64,000 nucleotides of DNA, from NCBI RefSeq assembly GCF_000002875.2, contig NC_009416.2, positions 751,501 to 815,500 on the forward strand. Reading direction: 5' to 3'. The notes below the pieces were generated by a model that was given only the letters and a program-made list of their open reading frames with translations, made no database searches and had not been told where the DNA came from. The stretch's first letter is position 1. The number at the start of each line of letters is the position of its first letter. Origin of the DNA: Leishmania infantum JPCM5. Its lineage: Eukaryota > Euglenozoa > Kinetoplastea > Trypanosomatida > Trypanosomatidae. A program made the translations under genes and the position numbers. Below are positions 11,316 through 21,760 of the stretch, piece by piece.

Positions 11316-12287
11316 CTAGTTGGCATCCAAGATACGACCAATCTCTGCCTTCTGCTCCGCTGTCAAGAAGCTTGGGAACTTTGTGGTAAACTCGATGATG
11401 AGGTCTCCGCGTGTGGCATCACCGACGCCGCTGCTCGGCAGACCCTCCCCTGTGATGCGCGTGCGGTAGGCAGGGTCGACAATCTCGTCAATCAGGATGG
11501 ACAGCTCACGGCCCTCCATCGTGCTCACCGTCACGGTAGTGCCGCAGAGCGCGTCGCGGAGAGAGATGTCTGCCTTTGTGACCAAGTCGTCGCCCTCCCG
11601 ACGAAACCGAGTGTGCGGCATGACGTCCACCACCACGACAACATCACCACGCGCGTACCCCGGGTAGGTGTTGCCGCGGCCTTCGACAGTGAAATGATCG
11701 CCCGTCCTCGCACCCTTCTCTACACGCACCTCGTAAGACTCCTCCGTTGTAGTCACAGCAGCATCGAGTGTTGGCACGCCAGCATGCGTCGCATTCCACG
11801 CGGCTCGGCGCATGGCGCCGTAAAATACGTCCTCGAGCGTCACCGGCAGCTTTACTTCGATCGCCGGGCATTTGGGCGGGTTCGGCGGCATGCCGGCGAT
11901 GACGCTAAAGAAGTTGTGCTGGTTGTTCTTCACCGCATCCACGTTGCCGATCACCTGGAACGGGTTGTCGACGCCGAAGAATCGGGTGAAGACGGCGTTG
12001 GGGTCAATGAAATCGAGGTCGATGCCGCCCGGCACCCCCTGTTGGCCGGTGCCACCGTGGCGGACGCCCTCCTCACCGTAGATGTCATAGATGGCGCGCT
12101 TCTTCGGATCAGAGAGCACCGTGTACGCCTGCGCCGCCATCATGAAGTTGCGCTGCAGCGTCTCTTGGTCGGTGCTGTCGGGGTGACACTGCGGGTTGTA
12201 GGCGAGCGCGTACCGGCGATAGGCCTTTGCCACATCGTCATCACCCGACTGCCGGTTCAAGCCCAGAAACTGGTAGTAGTCGATCAT
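11316..12287 (-). CDS. DNAJB13-like J-domain protein, 323 aa
   Basis: The J-domain spans residues about 3-70 (MIDYYQFLG..., AYRRYALAY, VLSDPKKRAIYDIYGEEG). There is no Cys-rich zinc finger; two C-terminal substrate-binding-type beta domains follow from about 145 to the end (DVFYGAMRRAAW, GDHFTVEGRGNTYPG, GDVVVVVDVMPHTRFRREGDDL, GEGLPSSG). The GGIDLDF linker, VFTRFFGVDNPF and ILIDEIVDPAY segments resemble vertebrate DNAJB13, the radial-spoke J-protein (RSP16). After helix II the expected HPD position reads NPQ, and an HPD triplet follows four residues later. Either HPD is displaced by a short insertion or it is degenerate. The ATG at 12287 is chosen because the J-domain begins there; the open frame upstream is low complexity. 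Confidence 0.85.
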   Translation of the reverse strand: MIDYYQFLGLNRQSGDDDVAKAYRRYALAYNPQCHPDSTDQETLQRNFMMAAQAYTVLSDPKKRAIYDIYGEEGVRHGGTGQQGVPGGIDLDFIDPNAVFTRFFGVDNPFQVIGNVDAVKNNQHNFFSVIAGMPPNPPKCPAIEVKLPVTLEDVFYGAMRRAAWNATHAGVPTLDAAVTTTEESYEVRVEKGARTGDHFTVEGRGNTYPGYARGDVVVVVDVMPHTRFRREGDDLVTKADISLRDALCGTTVTVSTMEGRELSILIDEIVDPAYRTRITGEGLPSSGVGDATRGDLIIEFTTKFPSFLTAEQKAEIGRILDAN

Positions 12288-15200
12288 CTCGCAGCACACG
12301 AGGCAGGGCGGCTGAGCGATATGTATAACGGATGCTTCTGTTGTTTGCTGTTGCGCGTGCTTTGCTGCAGTGCTGTGTTGGGTATCGCAGTGCGACCTTC
12401 GATGGCCAGCCGGTGTTAGTGCTGACTGATGCGTGCCGCGGCAATGACGTCGCGTCACGACTGCGGCATTAATCGAGTGCAGAGGGGAGAAAGAGGAAGA
12501 GGAGGAAGGGGAAGGGTTCGGTAGAGGCGGTAGAGAAAGCGACGACAACAGGCACGTGCAAACAGCATGCTAATGGGGAGCAGCGATAAAACCTTGCAAA
12601 AAAGAAAGGAATAACAACTCGAGGTGGGGCATGACGCATGGCGCTCACAGGCAGTCGCCGCGTGCAACGCGGAGATGGGGCCAGCGCAGATAGGCTTGTC
12701 CTACATGGCAGTCCAACCGGTACTGAAAGCCGCATTGCTCAGGCGACGATTCATCACTTGTTTGTTTTGCTTCGCAGGGCATCGCATAAGGGCATCATGG
12801 GAGGTGCCCAGAGTGTGTTTGTGTGTGCGTGTGTGTGCGCGCGTATGTGCTTTAGCAAACGTTTCCATCCTCGTTACTTTTTGTTTTCGCTCCTTCCTTT
12901 CTGGGAATCACCCGTTCATGCGAGGTGCGGCGTGCAACAGATGTCTGACACGTCGACACGAGCAAGAGGGGAAACCCGATATGCTCATCGGCGCATGTTA
13001 GCAGGTGTGTATAACCTTGTTCTCTTCACTTGGAGAGCGCCCGTGTTTCCTTGGCCTCCAGGCAGCCAAAGAGCGGCAAAGGGCATTAGCGAAAAAAAAA
13101 AAGGTGGGGAGCCGTCGAGCCCAGCTGTTGTTCCTGGCTGCCCTTGCTTCCTCCTTGTTTTTTTTTTGCGTGCTGCGATCCGTAAACTCATCCGCAGAGA
13201 AGAGACGCACCTCGAGCCACCAAATGCGCACGCTGTAACTATTCGCCGTCCGATATGTACGTGCGTGTGTGCCGGGGATATGTCTCGCGTGGAGAAGCGA
13301 ACACGCACGCAAAACCAAAGAAGCAGCACGAAAACAAAGGAAAGAGAGGGGCACGCGTAAGATGTTCAGGGCGAACCGCCCCCCCTCCCACACCCCAACA
13401 ACGGATAAAAAAAAGAGGAAGAAGGACGAGTGGAAAAGGAAGGAGACCCGGCATCCACAACCAGGGCGGGGAGAAGGGGGGACTAAATCGAGAGACAGAG
13501 AGGCAGAGAAGGAATTGCAACCAAAAGACACACGCACACACGCATACAAAAGGAAACAAAAACAAAAGGGGAGAAGAAAAACGCCGGTCACGTCGCGCGC
13601 CCACGAGGAAGAGTCCAACGGAGAGGATAACAGAGATCGGTAATGGTGAAGAGGTCGAAACAAAAAAAAAAGAAGACGACAGAAGCTGAGCATCAGGCAA
13701 CAAGAGGAGGGACAATATTCAAGTTTGTCGTGCGCGCGTGCGTAGAGGTGCATCCGCGAAAGGCAGCGCTGGCATACACCAAACTGTTGGCGAGAAATCG
13801 AGCAGACACACCTCCGCACGGGCGCGCCTGTGTAGAGGAATCGAAAGAAGACAGCTCACCAACACATGAGAGCAAATACATCGAAAAGAGAAGAGAAACT
13901 CACCACAGGAGGCATACGAGATCCACAGAATATATGTACATGAGAAGCGGAAAAAGCGGAACTTCCTGTTGCTCACCTTCCCCCGTCCCGTCGAGGCGAT
14001 CCCAAACGCGAACGTGAGAGGCAGAGAGACGGGGCACCTTCTGTTTTCTTGTTGTTTGAAGAAGCGCGAAAATGAAAGCGGGGGCGGCATGTGATGAGCA
14101 GATGCATGCAAGCAGCCACGGAAGCGAACGGATACGGAAAGAGGCGCATACGCGGCGTGGGAAAGCGAATCAAGGCGAACAAAACCAAAAAGAAAAACGA
14201 CATCAAGCGCGAGGGGAAAATGCATAAGTGTGCGAGAGAGAGAGAGCGACGCTAGCACACCAATCACCCAGCAATAACAAAGGTTAAACATCTAGTCCCG
14301 AACGCAGGGAGAACAGCAAAGGACCGGAAGCGGGTGGCAGAGAAGGAGGCGCAGCTGAGGCGACGGGAGGGGTTCGCGTGAGTGAGTGGGTGAGTGGGGT
14401 CGTCTCTTGCCTCTCCTCTGCACGTGTCGGCGTGTACGTGCACTGCCTTCCGCCATCCAACAACAATGAAGATGAAGAGGGGCGAAGAAAAAAAAGAAAA
14501 AGCATGAACGTACCAAGACCCTCAAGAAGAGAGAAGTATGTAGCGCATGCGGCGCACACATTCACACGCACACACACAAGCGCACGCACAGTAGACTCTG
14601 GCGCACGAACCGCGCATCCCATAACGGCAAGCTAGCAAAGAGACAAGTGTGCGAAAACGAGATTTTGAGAAAAAATAGGAGAGAAGAGCAGTAAACAACA
14701 AACGAACACATGCATAAGACAGAAGTGAGACGGCCGCTACTCTGCAGACGAGACACACCTATATACAAGTGTAACGTTGTCACGCCCTTTGGGCAGACCG
14801 TTTTTCTCAAAGGCAGCCCACTGCCTTGCCCGCCATGAAGACAGTGGGGTAGAGATGCAAGTGATTGTGAAGGGTGGCGAGGAAGACAGAAAGGCAAGCA
14901 CGGGGATCTCCCTAGGCAACCTGCGCTCAGCACGCGGCAGAGCAGTCTCTTTTTGTTGTTGTTGTTGTTCGTCTCCCTAATCCCCGGCTATCGCGCCCGC
15001 GTGCTTTGCGCGTGTATCGCGGCGTTGTGCAGCGCACAGACAGAGGAGCGCTGCAAAAGCATGCAAAAGAGAAAGAATACGATCAATGGAAATTCAAGAA
15101 TGAGAAAGGGGGAAAAAAAAACACCACACGTACCGGAGCAACCAGACACGCGGAACAAAACAGAGAGACCACTGACGAGTTGAGATGCGGCTGTAGCACC

Positions 15201-15382
15201 TCTTCATGCTAGCATACCACGAAGCGTCGATGCCTGTCGCACATCACTACGTCCGCTGCGAATGAACCAGCAATGTGCGCGGCGGGTTACTCTACTTCAG
15301 CGCCGTTGAGTAGCGCGTCACAAAAAGACTGGCGGGGAGCAGCAGGCTCAGCTGACGCAAATTTTCAGGAAGCAGCCGGGCC
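12288..15382. other. Long non-coding gap, 3.1 kb
   Basis: This is the longest gap without a gene or repeat element. It includes the DnaJ leader. Notable sequence: a GT-rich run (about 12814-12843), a purine-rich block (about 13385-13690), a GA run near 14232-14248 and a GTT repeat (about 14953-14970). The frames on both strands are low complexity. I see no RNA gene. Confidence 0.5.
12461..12516 (-). promoter_or_regulatory. Putative trans-splice signal for the DnaJ gene
   Basis: On the minus strand 12481-12516 is almost pure pyrimidine. The first AG after it is at 12462-12461 (context GCCGCAG), giving an inferred 5'UTR of about 173 nt. Confidence 0.5.
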
Positions 15383-16694
15383 TTATCGGCGGACGATGAC
15401 GTGCTCGCCTATCGGCCGTTCCCTCTCGGTGCCACTGTGCTCGTCTTCTGATCCGCGCCGACGGAGGAGCGACTGGGCGTCGTGCCGCTGGGTCGAAATC
15501 TCGAGGCAAAGTTTCTGCGCATCGACGGCGTGGAGGACGCACACGATGATAGACACTGCGGAAGGTCGAGTAACATCATCGAACCTTGATGCGAGACGGA
15601 GGGCCGCTGCATATGTGCTGCACCATCTTCGTACTCGGGCGTGTGCATGGGCTTCGTCTCGCGCTTCCGCTGCAGAGGTGTGCACACGCGTGAAGCGCGA
15701 AGTCTGCTGGAAGCTACGGTGTGTGGCAACTGTGTCTTCGCCGCCGTCAGCTCAGCTTTACCAGCGGCGCTGGCTGGCGCCGGGGTGTTACCGGCAGGCC
15801 TTCCGCCGCGAAAACGCAGCAGTGCCACGTAGAGCGCCTCTCACACTGCACAATGTGATTCACAGAGTGGCCGTAGGACGCCATGACGACCTCGGGGCGG
15901 TGCAGGAAGCTGACTGCTAGAGACCACAGCGCGGTGATGATGTCGTGCTGCCACTGCTGACTAGTGATCTCCGCGCGGTGGGTCGAGACGAGCCGACGGA
16001 ACTACTCCAAGTCGTGGAGGGCTTCGTCGTCGTGCATCAGAGCTTGGAGCACCATCACGGCATTGCGCACCAGCTCGTCAGAGGCCGTGACTCCCTTGTC
16101 TGCCAGCGAGCAAAGATTCGCCATCCGCACCGCATCCCGCTCTGCGAAACTGACGAAGGCCTCGCCAATGCTGCGCCGGAGAGCATGATCAGCTGCGAGC
16201 ACCTTCTTCGGGAAGTCCGTTACGGGACAGCTACTGGCGCGATACTGCAAGGCGCTGCACGCCTTGCGCACGCGGATCGCTTCCGAGACGCCGAGAAGCG
16301 GCATCTCTAGTCGCGTGCGAGTCCGCTCGAGCGACACCTGGCTGGAGTGCATCAGCACCGTCTCCTGGTCCGTGGTCCACAGAATCGACAGACGATCAGG
16401 ATCGGCGTACGGCGAGTCGCCCACTTTACTTTCCGGATCGTGAGACTCCTCATCCTCTTCGGCATCGCCTCCGCAGCCCACCTACGTGCGCTGCGGCTGG
16501 CCTGCAGCGTCTGCCTCACTGCACTCAGACGACGACGCGCCATTCACCTCGCCGTACATCGATTGCGGCTCATGCCGCCGTGTAGCGTGGCCCGACTCCT
16601 GTTTGGCCTCGCCCTTGTTCAGATGTGCGCACTCGCTGACGTCTGCTTGGTTCTCCGCCGGCATAATGCAGCCCTGCGAGTGGTGTTGCTGCAT
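15383..16694 (-). pseudogene. Degraded protein-coding gene, two in-frame TAGs plus frame change
   Basis: From an ATG at 16694 a frame reads 70 codons (MQQHHSQGCIMPAENQADVS...) to a TAG at 16484-16482. The same frame continues for 159 codons (DRLSILWTTDQETVLMHSSQ, DHALRRSIGEAFVSFAERDA, RNAVMVLQALMHDDEAL) to another TAG near 15999-16001, then continues again (FRRLVSTHRAEITSQQW, ALWSLAVSFLHRPEVVMAS). Below about 15850 protein-like sequence moves to another frame (STYAAALRLASRFDDVT, AVSIIVCVLHAVDAQKL), ending at 15383. The helical, balanced composition suggests a once-functional protein, but I recognise no family. Sequencing error is possible for the frame change but less so for two separate stop codons. 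Confidence 0.65.
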
Positions 16695-17895
16695 GATGTC
16701 GGCCTGCCCGATGACTGTAATACCTACGATTGGTGGGAACGCGCCTGCGCAGCTTCCTTTTTGTGTGTGTGTGGAACTAGACGATGGCACGACACCTACA
16801 GAAATGGGGAATAACGGAACAGCACAAGGAAAAAGAATCCACACAGCCGCATACGCGCAGAGACACGCATATACACAGGGGGACTTACAGGGAACGAATG
16901 GACAGAAAAAGAGAAAGGAACCGCACGTTGTCGAGACTGCTGCCCGTGGAGAAAAGAGGATCCCGTTTTTGCTAAAATTCTTAGGAGGACGGTGCGGAGT
17001 GTGATGCGACGTCAAGGAAAAGGAGAGAGAGACCGCTACTGCACACAGCAGTGGGTGCGCAGGCGATGGGCAATGGTATATGTATTTGCGTCCTTTAGTG
17101 TGCGTCTGTACTGGCTGCGCCTTCTGCGTGTTGCGAGACAATGCGTTGAAGAAAGAGCGACAAGAGAAAATAAAGCGAGCGTGGGTGCGCGTGCGAAGAA
17201 CAAGCAGTGATGAATCGGTTTAAAGCCAAAGAAGAAAAAAGGAAGGCGAAACGCAGAGGTGCGTGGCAGTGAAGGGCTGACAAGTGAGCAAGGAGGACTG
17301 TGGAACGGGGGTGGGGTTGCAGTAGGTCTGCCACGCCCTTCATGACAGAATGCGAAGAGGAGAACAAGAAGGAGTGAGAGAATTTGGCGGACGGCATGGA
17401 GTGCATGGAAGAGGGCGGTAAGAACGATAAAAGAAGGAGGAAATTGCTGCAAGGCAAACGGAGCCTCGTGTCGTCGCAAACGTAAGATGGTAGGCTTTCT
17501 GTTGGCGGAACACAGCAAGAGTGATTACCTCACCCCCCCCACCCACCACTGCCGCCACGTATGTGTTCGGGCAAGCTCCTCCCCCCCCAATGCCATGCGA
17601 GCTCGCTGTGTGGGATTCTCCCATTCTCTTCTTCTCTGAAGCCGGCGTGACAAGAAGTAATAAACCACGATCTCTGAACACATCGAAGAGGTCAAACCCT
17701 CTCTCACCCACACGGGTTCTAATCAGAAAAGGAGGGAGATGTACAGCAGAACTTCGTCTACACACACAAAATTTACGTTCTGCAGCGCTTTCCACCTCGG
17801 GTGCAGCTCCTTGAAAATATTTGTTCGCTTACCCTATACATCCATTATCTGCCACCGTGCATGAGTCGAGCTCCACACTAGACCTTTTCATGCCA
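16695..17895. other. Intergenic region
   Basis: Upstream flank of the degraded gene. It has short C-runs (about 17528-17536, 17580-17588) and purine-rich blocks (about 16895-16930, 17210-17260). I see no coding signal that looks real. Confidence 0.5.
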
Positions 17896-18385
17896 AAGGC
17901 ACCGCATCGCCTGGTGCGAAGCAGCGTGAGACACACGTGCTACAGCAATGCGCCGACTCAGCCATCTGAGCATGGCCTCTGCCTCAAACTCTACCCACCA
18001 CGGCCGCCTCGCAGGCCGCTCCCCATCATGCCAAGCCGCCACCCCTGGTGCGCCCACCGGGGTTACAATCAGCCTCCCCGCAACACTAGACAGTGAGAGG
18101 GTCGGAAGTGACCTACGCTCGAGTCATGCTGACGCTCTGCCCGTCATATAGACGGCACAAGCGTGTTTAGCATCGCACCGCCCTCCAACGCAGCGCCATC
18201 CGCGACCTAGCCGCCGACATCAGCAGCGATGCATCACTCTGGCCTTCCCATGCTTCAGGTTCTTGACCCTGTCATGGCCAAAAGCAGTTTGACATTTCAT
18301 AGAAATTGGAGGGGGCGGGGAGTCGCCTGGCTTCCCCGCAGAGTCCGTACTGTACCCTGGCTACTACTCTTAGATGTCGCCCGCC
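17896..18385 (-). mobile_element. SIDER-like retroposon, copy R3 (diverged)
   Basis: The 17896-18030 part is almost identical to 24209-24345 (copy R5), including a shared ctacagcaatgcg where R6-R8 have ctgcag. The rest (18060-18385) is clearly diverged from the other copies, though GATGCATCACTCTGGCCTTCCC and the CCTGTCA segment are still visible. It lies downstream of the acyltransferase gene, in sense orientation. Confidence 0.65.
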
Positions 18386-19333
18386 ACCAAGGCTCGACAT
18401 AAAGAAGTGATAGAAGCACGCGTTGTCCGCCATTTTCCGACTAGCAGCGCACCAACGACCACGCAAGAGAAGCGCCTAAGGTGCGAGCGAGAGTTCCATA
18501 TCGAAGAGCTGCAGAGGCTACTCCTGTTTTCTGCTTTTCGTTTATGTTGCAGCTGCTGCACTGCAGCAGCTGAAATACGTGTCATTACACAAAGTACTCA
18601 TGCGCGCAAGGCGCACGGCTTCGCGGTGAGAAAAACATAAAGAAAAAGATGATGGAGAAAGTCACCGCAAAATAACGACACGTGGATGGATTCTTACAAA
18701 AAAAGCGCTAATGATGGATGAAAAATGAAGAAGGAGCTTGCTGAAACACACAGGCACACACGCACACGCGCCTGCGACGACATCATACCCACACTCGTAA
18801 AAAAACATATCGCCTTTCTTTTTGAAACACTTCTTTTTTCCTTTTTCGTTTTCACGTGCCCTCAGACGATCCCTCTCCCAGCACATACGAAGGTCAGCTC
18901 AAGAGCGATGCACCACAGCAAGAGCAGCACGTATAGTGCCACATGCTCGCGAATGCCCCCTAGAGGCCTGGAGGGAGATGGATCTACAAACCGCAGCATA
19001 CGTATAAGAGGAGGCTACTACTGAGTGTAGCAGTAACCACGAGAAACGGCGCCATCAACTCCTGCGATTATCAGCTCCAACGGAGACGCACGGAAAGCAT
19101 ACATGCACAAGCGTATGCGTTCACCCACGTTCTTATCTACCGCATTCCAGTGTGTGTGTGGTGTGCCATCGTGTGGCACGATTGCCCCGTCCCGATGCTT
19201 AACGGTAGAAACAACACAAAAGATAAAAAATAATATTAATCGATGCCAACCATTATCGTCTATCTGTGGGCTCATTGACGTGTACTCACGGAGCCTTCCC
19301 ATTCAAATAAAACTGCGCAGAGGGAGGCTTCGC
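18386..19333. other. Probable 3'UTR of the acyltransferase gene
   Basis: No coding signal. It contains a short perfect palindrome at 18550-18572, listed separately. Confidence 0.5.
18550..18572. repeat. Perfect 23-nt palindrome
   Basis: Arms of 11 nt (CAGCTGCTGCA and TGCAGCAGCTG) flank a single central C. In RNA it could form only a strained hairpin unless the loop opens; in DNA it could extrude as a small cruciform. It lies in a probable 3'UTR. Function unknown. Confidence 0.7.
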
Positions 19334-20167
19334 CTAAGCCTTCGCCTGCCGCGCATGTAGCTCGATGCGGTCCGGATGCTTCTCGCGCAGCTCTGTGATG
19401 ACATTCCACACGTGCTGCGACAGCTCCTCGGCCGATTTAAAACTTCTGGCGTCGATTGGATCCCCAAAGGAAAAGTACGCGTCCGCGGCGTCCATCAGCG
19501 CCGACCCGCGCGGCCATAGCTTTTCCGTCCCGCTCACTGCCAGTGGCACGATTGTGGCTCCCTCGTCGACAGCGAGAGAGAAGAATCCCAGGCGGAACGG
19601 GTTCAGCGGGCCGTCGGGGTTCATGTTTCGAATACCCTCCGGGAAGACACAGAGCATGCGGCCACGGCGCAGACGCCTTCGCGCGTTTTCCATCATCGGG
19701 CCAACCGTGCCTTTCACCGTCGCAAAGCTTGTCTTCTTGTCACGGAAGTGCACGGGTAGGTCGCCGGCGTTGTACAGCGCCCACCCACCAAACGGTACAC
19801 GGAACAATCCAGCCTTCGCGATCCACGTGCCATCGCGGGGCATTAAAGAGCGGATGGCCACAAATGGGTCGGCACCGCTGAGGTGGTTCAGCATGAGGAT
19901 CACCTTCTTGCTCTTCACCTCCGGGAACTTGTTGAGGACATGAATGGACCAGAACGGGTTCAGCAGATCCATACCAACAAAGCTGACCTTGCGCAAAATG
20001 TGGCCGCAGATATCCTGGCGGAACTCAGACGTCGTGAAGGGAAAGGAGACCACGATGAAGATGACCTGTGCGACCCAGATGATAACCCACTGCAGCACCA
20101 GGGACAGGATGAGGTACAACGTGCACAATAACCGGAGAAACTGGTTAGGGTGTCTCCGTTCTGCCAT
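19334..20167 (-). CDS. 1-acyl-sn-glycerol-3-phosphate acyltransferase-like (PlsC family), 277 aa
   Basis: PlsC-type acyltransferases transfer an acyl chain from acyl-CoA to a lysophospholipid such as lysophosphatidic acid, making phosphatidic acid at the ER. The catalytic NHxxxxD box is NHLSGAD (residues 94-100). FPEGIRN (175-181) is the FPEGTR-type substrate motif, and VPLAVSGTEKLWP (207-219) the later conserved block. A long hydrophobic segment (about 14-45) should anchor the N terminus in the membrane. The length is normal for the family. Start is ATG at 20167. Exact acyl acceptor cannot be told from sequence. Confidence 0.88.
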   Translation of the reverse strand: MAERRHPNQFLRLLCTLYLILSLVLQWVIIWVAQVIFIVVSFPFTTSEFRQDICGHILRKVSFVGMDLLNPFWSIHVLNKFPEVKSKKVILMLNHLSGADPFVAIRSLMPRDGTWIAKAGLFRVPFGGWALYNAGDLPVHFRDKKTSFATVKGTVGPMMENARRRLRRGRMLCVFPEGIRNMNPDGPLNPFRLGFFSLAVDEGATIVPLAVSGTEKLWPRGSALMDAADAYFSFGDPIDARSFKSAEELSQHVWNVITELREKHPDRIELHARQAKA

Positions 20168-21129
20168 GGTGCCGTGCAGTTCTGATCGGTCTGGGAGGCA
20201 AAGTCTGTGCGCCAGGACAAAAACGATAAATCAAAGTAGGCGCGCTGAACAGCAAGCCAAAGCCAAATTGTTATCAAACACGGCACCCTATTCCTGGGGA
20301 AGAGGGAGATGAACAGACGATGGTCAGATGATAGCAGAGGGGCGGGGGCAACACACCGACTGTGTGACGTCTTCGTCTCTCACTCTACTCCTTGGTTGTC
20401 TTTCTTTTTCTTTTTCGATTCGACGGGTTCGCAAGCGTGCTACTCTTCTCTACACAAAAGATCAAGAAGTCTCAGGGTAGGGGCAGAGGTGGCGATGGCG
20501 GTGGTAGTGGAGGTGGTGTGCGGACGCGAGCATGCGCACACCCACGCACAAACTAGGGAAGAGAAACGGCGTGCGGCTGTGCGTAGATGCCTATGTGCAT
20601 GTACGTATGTGAAGAATGGCGAGTTCGACCGTAATAAACGGCCCTGTAGAGGTTCGGCAGCTATGATTTACAGCGATGATTTCTTGCGATACGCTAAGCA
20701 GCAAAGCGCACACACACACGCACGCGAGCTCGGAGTAATGGGCCAGCTAAGCAGAAGACACTCAGCGCGCAAAAAAAAAGAGAGATTAGGTATACCGGCT
20801 TATGTATGTGTTCCTCATAAACGAAGATCTGTTGACGGTGGCAGGGAGAGACACATGCAGATGTTACAGGGCGAGAACGGGTAACAGGATAGGTGCAGGC
20901 TACAGTCAGGCGAAGGATCTAATCACGCACGACGAAACACGCAGCCGCAAGGAGGGGAAGGGAGGAAACACCAGATAAGAAAGCCAAGTACGCGTGGGAG
21001 TGAGGCAACTTTCGGCCCTCTCGGCAGCACGCACGGGAGTACTCTCCAGTCGGATCGGGAGGGACACAGCAAACGCGCTTTCGCATGCGCCTTGCTTCTC
21101 TGTTTTGTCTGATGTTGTCTTTGTTTGGC
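20168..21129. other. Intergenic region
   Basis: No gene supported. It contains the acyltransferase leader and distal flank of the 476-aa gene, with CA-rich runs (about 20711-20725) and an A-run (20771-20779). Confidence 0.5.
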
Positions 21130-21577
21130 GCGGGAGGTGGGGGGGGGGGGGGTTAAGGCCAACGTGCCCACTCGCCGTCAGCGAGCATGCGCTATACTCC
21201 ACACTAGCCCAGGCTTGCCAAAGGCCCTCATCGCGTGCTGTCAGCCATCGCTTTCGCCAGGCGTTGCGGCAATGCGCCCACTCGGTCATCTCTGAACGCA
21301 CCCTGCCTCAAAGTCCATCGACCAACTCCTTGCGGGTCGCTTCAGAAAATCGCCGGCCAGCGCCTGACCGCCGACATCAGCAGCGATGCATCACTCGGGC
21401 TTACCCCTAAGTTCTAAGTGCTTGAACCTGTCAGCACCAGAAACAGCTCGATATTGGCAGGGATGGAAGGCCTTCCCGGCTCCCCCTCCACCCCTCCCAC
21501 ATAGAGTGCGGAGAGGGAGGGGCGCTAGGCCGCGGATGCCAGGCGGAGATGTCCCCCTGTCATCAGGAGCGCACGCA
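21130..21577 (-). mobile_element. SIDER-like retroposon, copy R4
   Basis: The 21154-21300 part resembles R1 (1031-1160). The GACATCAGCAGCGATGCATCACTCGGGCTT segment and the CCTGTCAGCACCAGAAAC segment correspond to the 5' part of the other copies. The 13-G run at 21140-21152 marks its low-coordinate edge. The high-coordinate end (ATGTCCCCCTGTCATCAGGAGCGCACGC) parallels R7, suggesting a shared 5' boundary. It lies in the 3' flank of the 476-aa gene. Confidence 0.65.
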
Positions 21578-21760
21578 AAGAAGTAGAAACATATATATAT
21601 TGAGCACAAAAAAGGGGTTGTGAAGCAGCACAATAGTGGGAAAGACGCAATTTCAGCACGCACTCGTGCGCCAAAAGAGAACGTATGTAAGCAGTGCCCG
21701 GCCAAGGGTGATTCGGCAACAAACGAAAACGAGGCGGCGTGTCTGCCTCGAGCTCTTTTC

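Noticed and set aside
15383..16694. TAG read as a sense codon (genetic-code change)
   Set aside because: All other genes here are free of in-frame TAG and several end in TAG, so readthrough by code change is not supported; decay is simpler.
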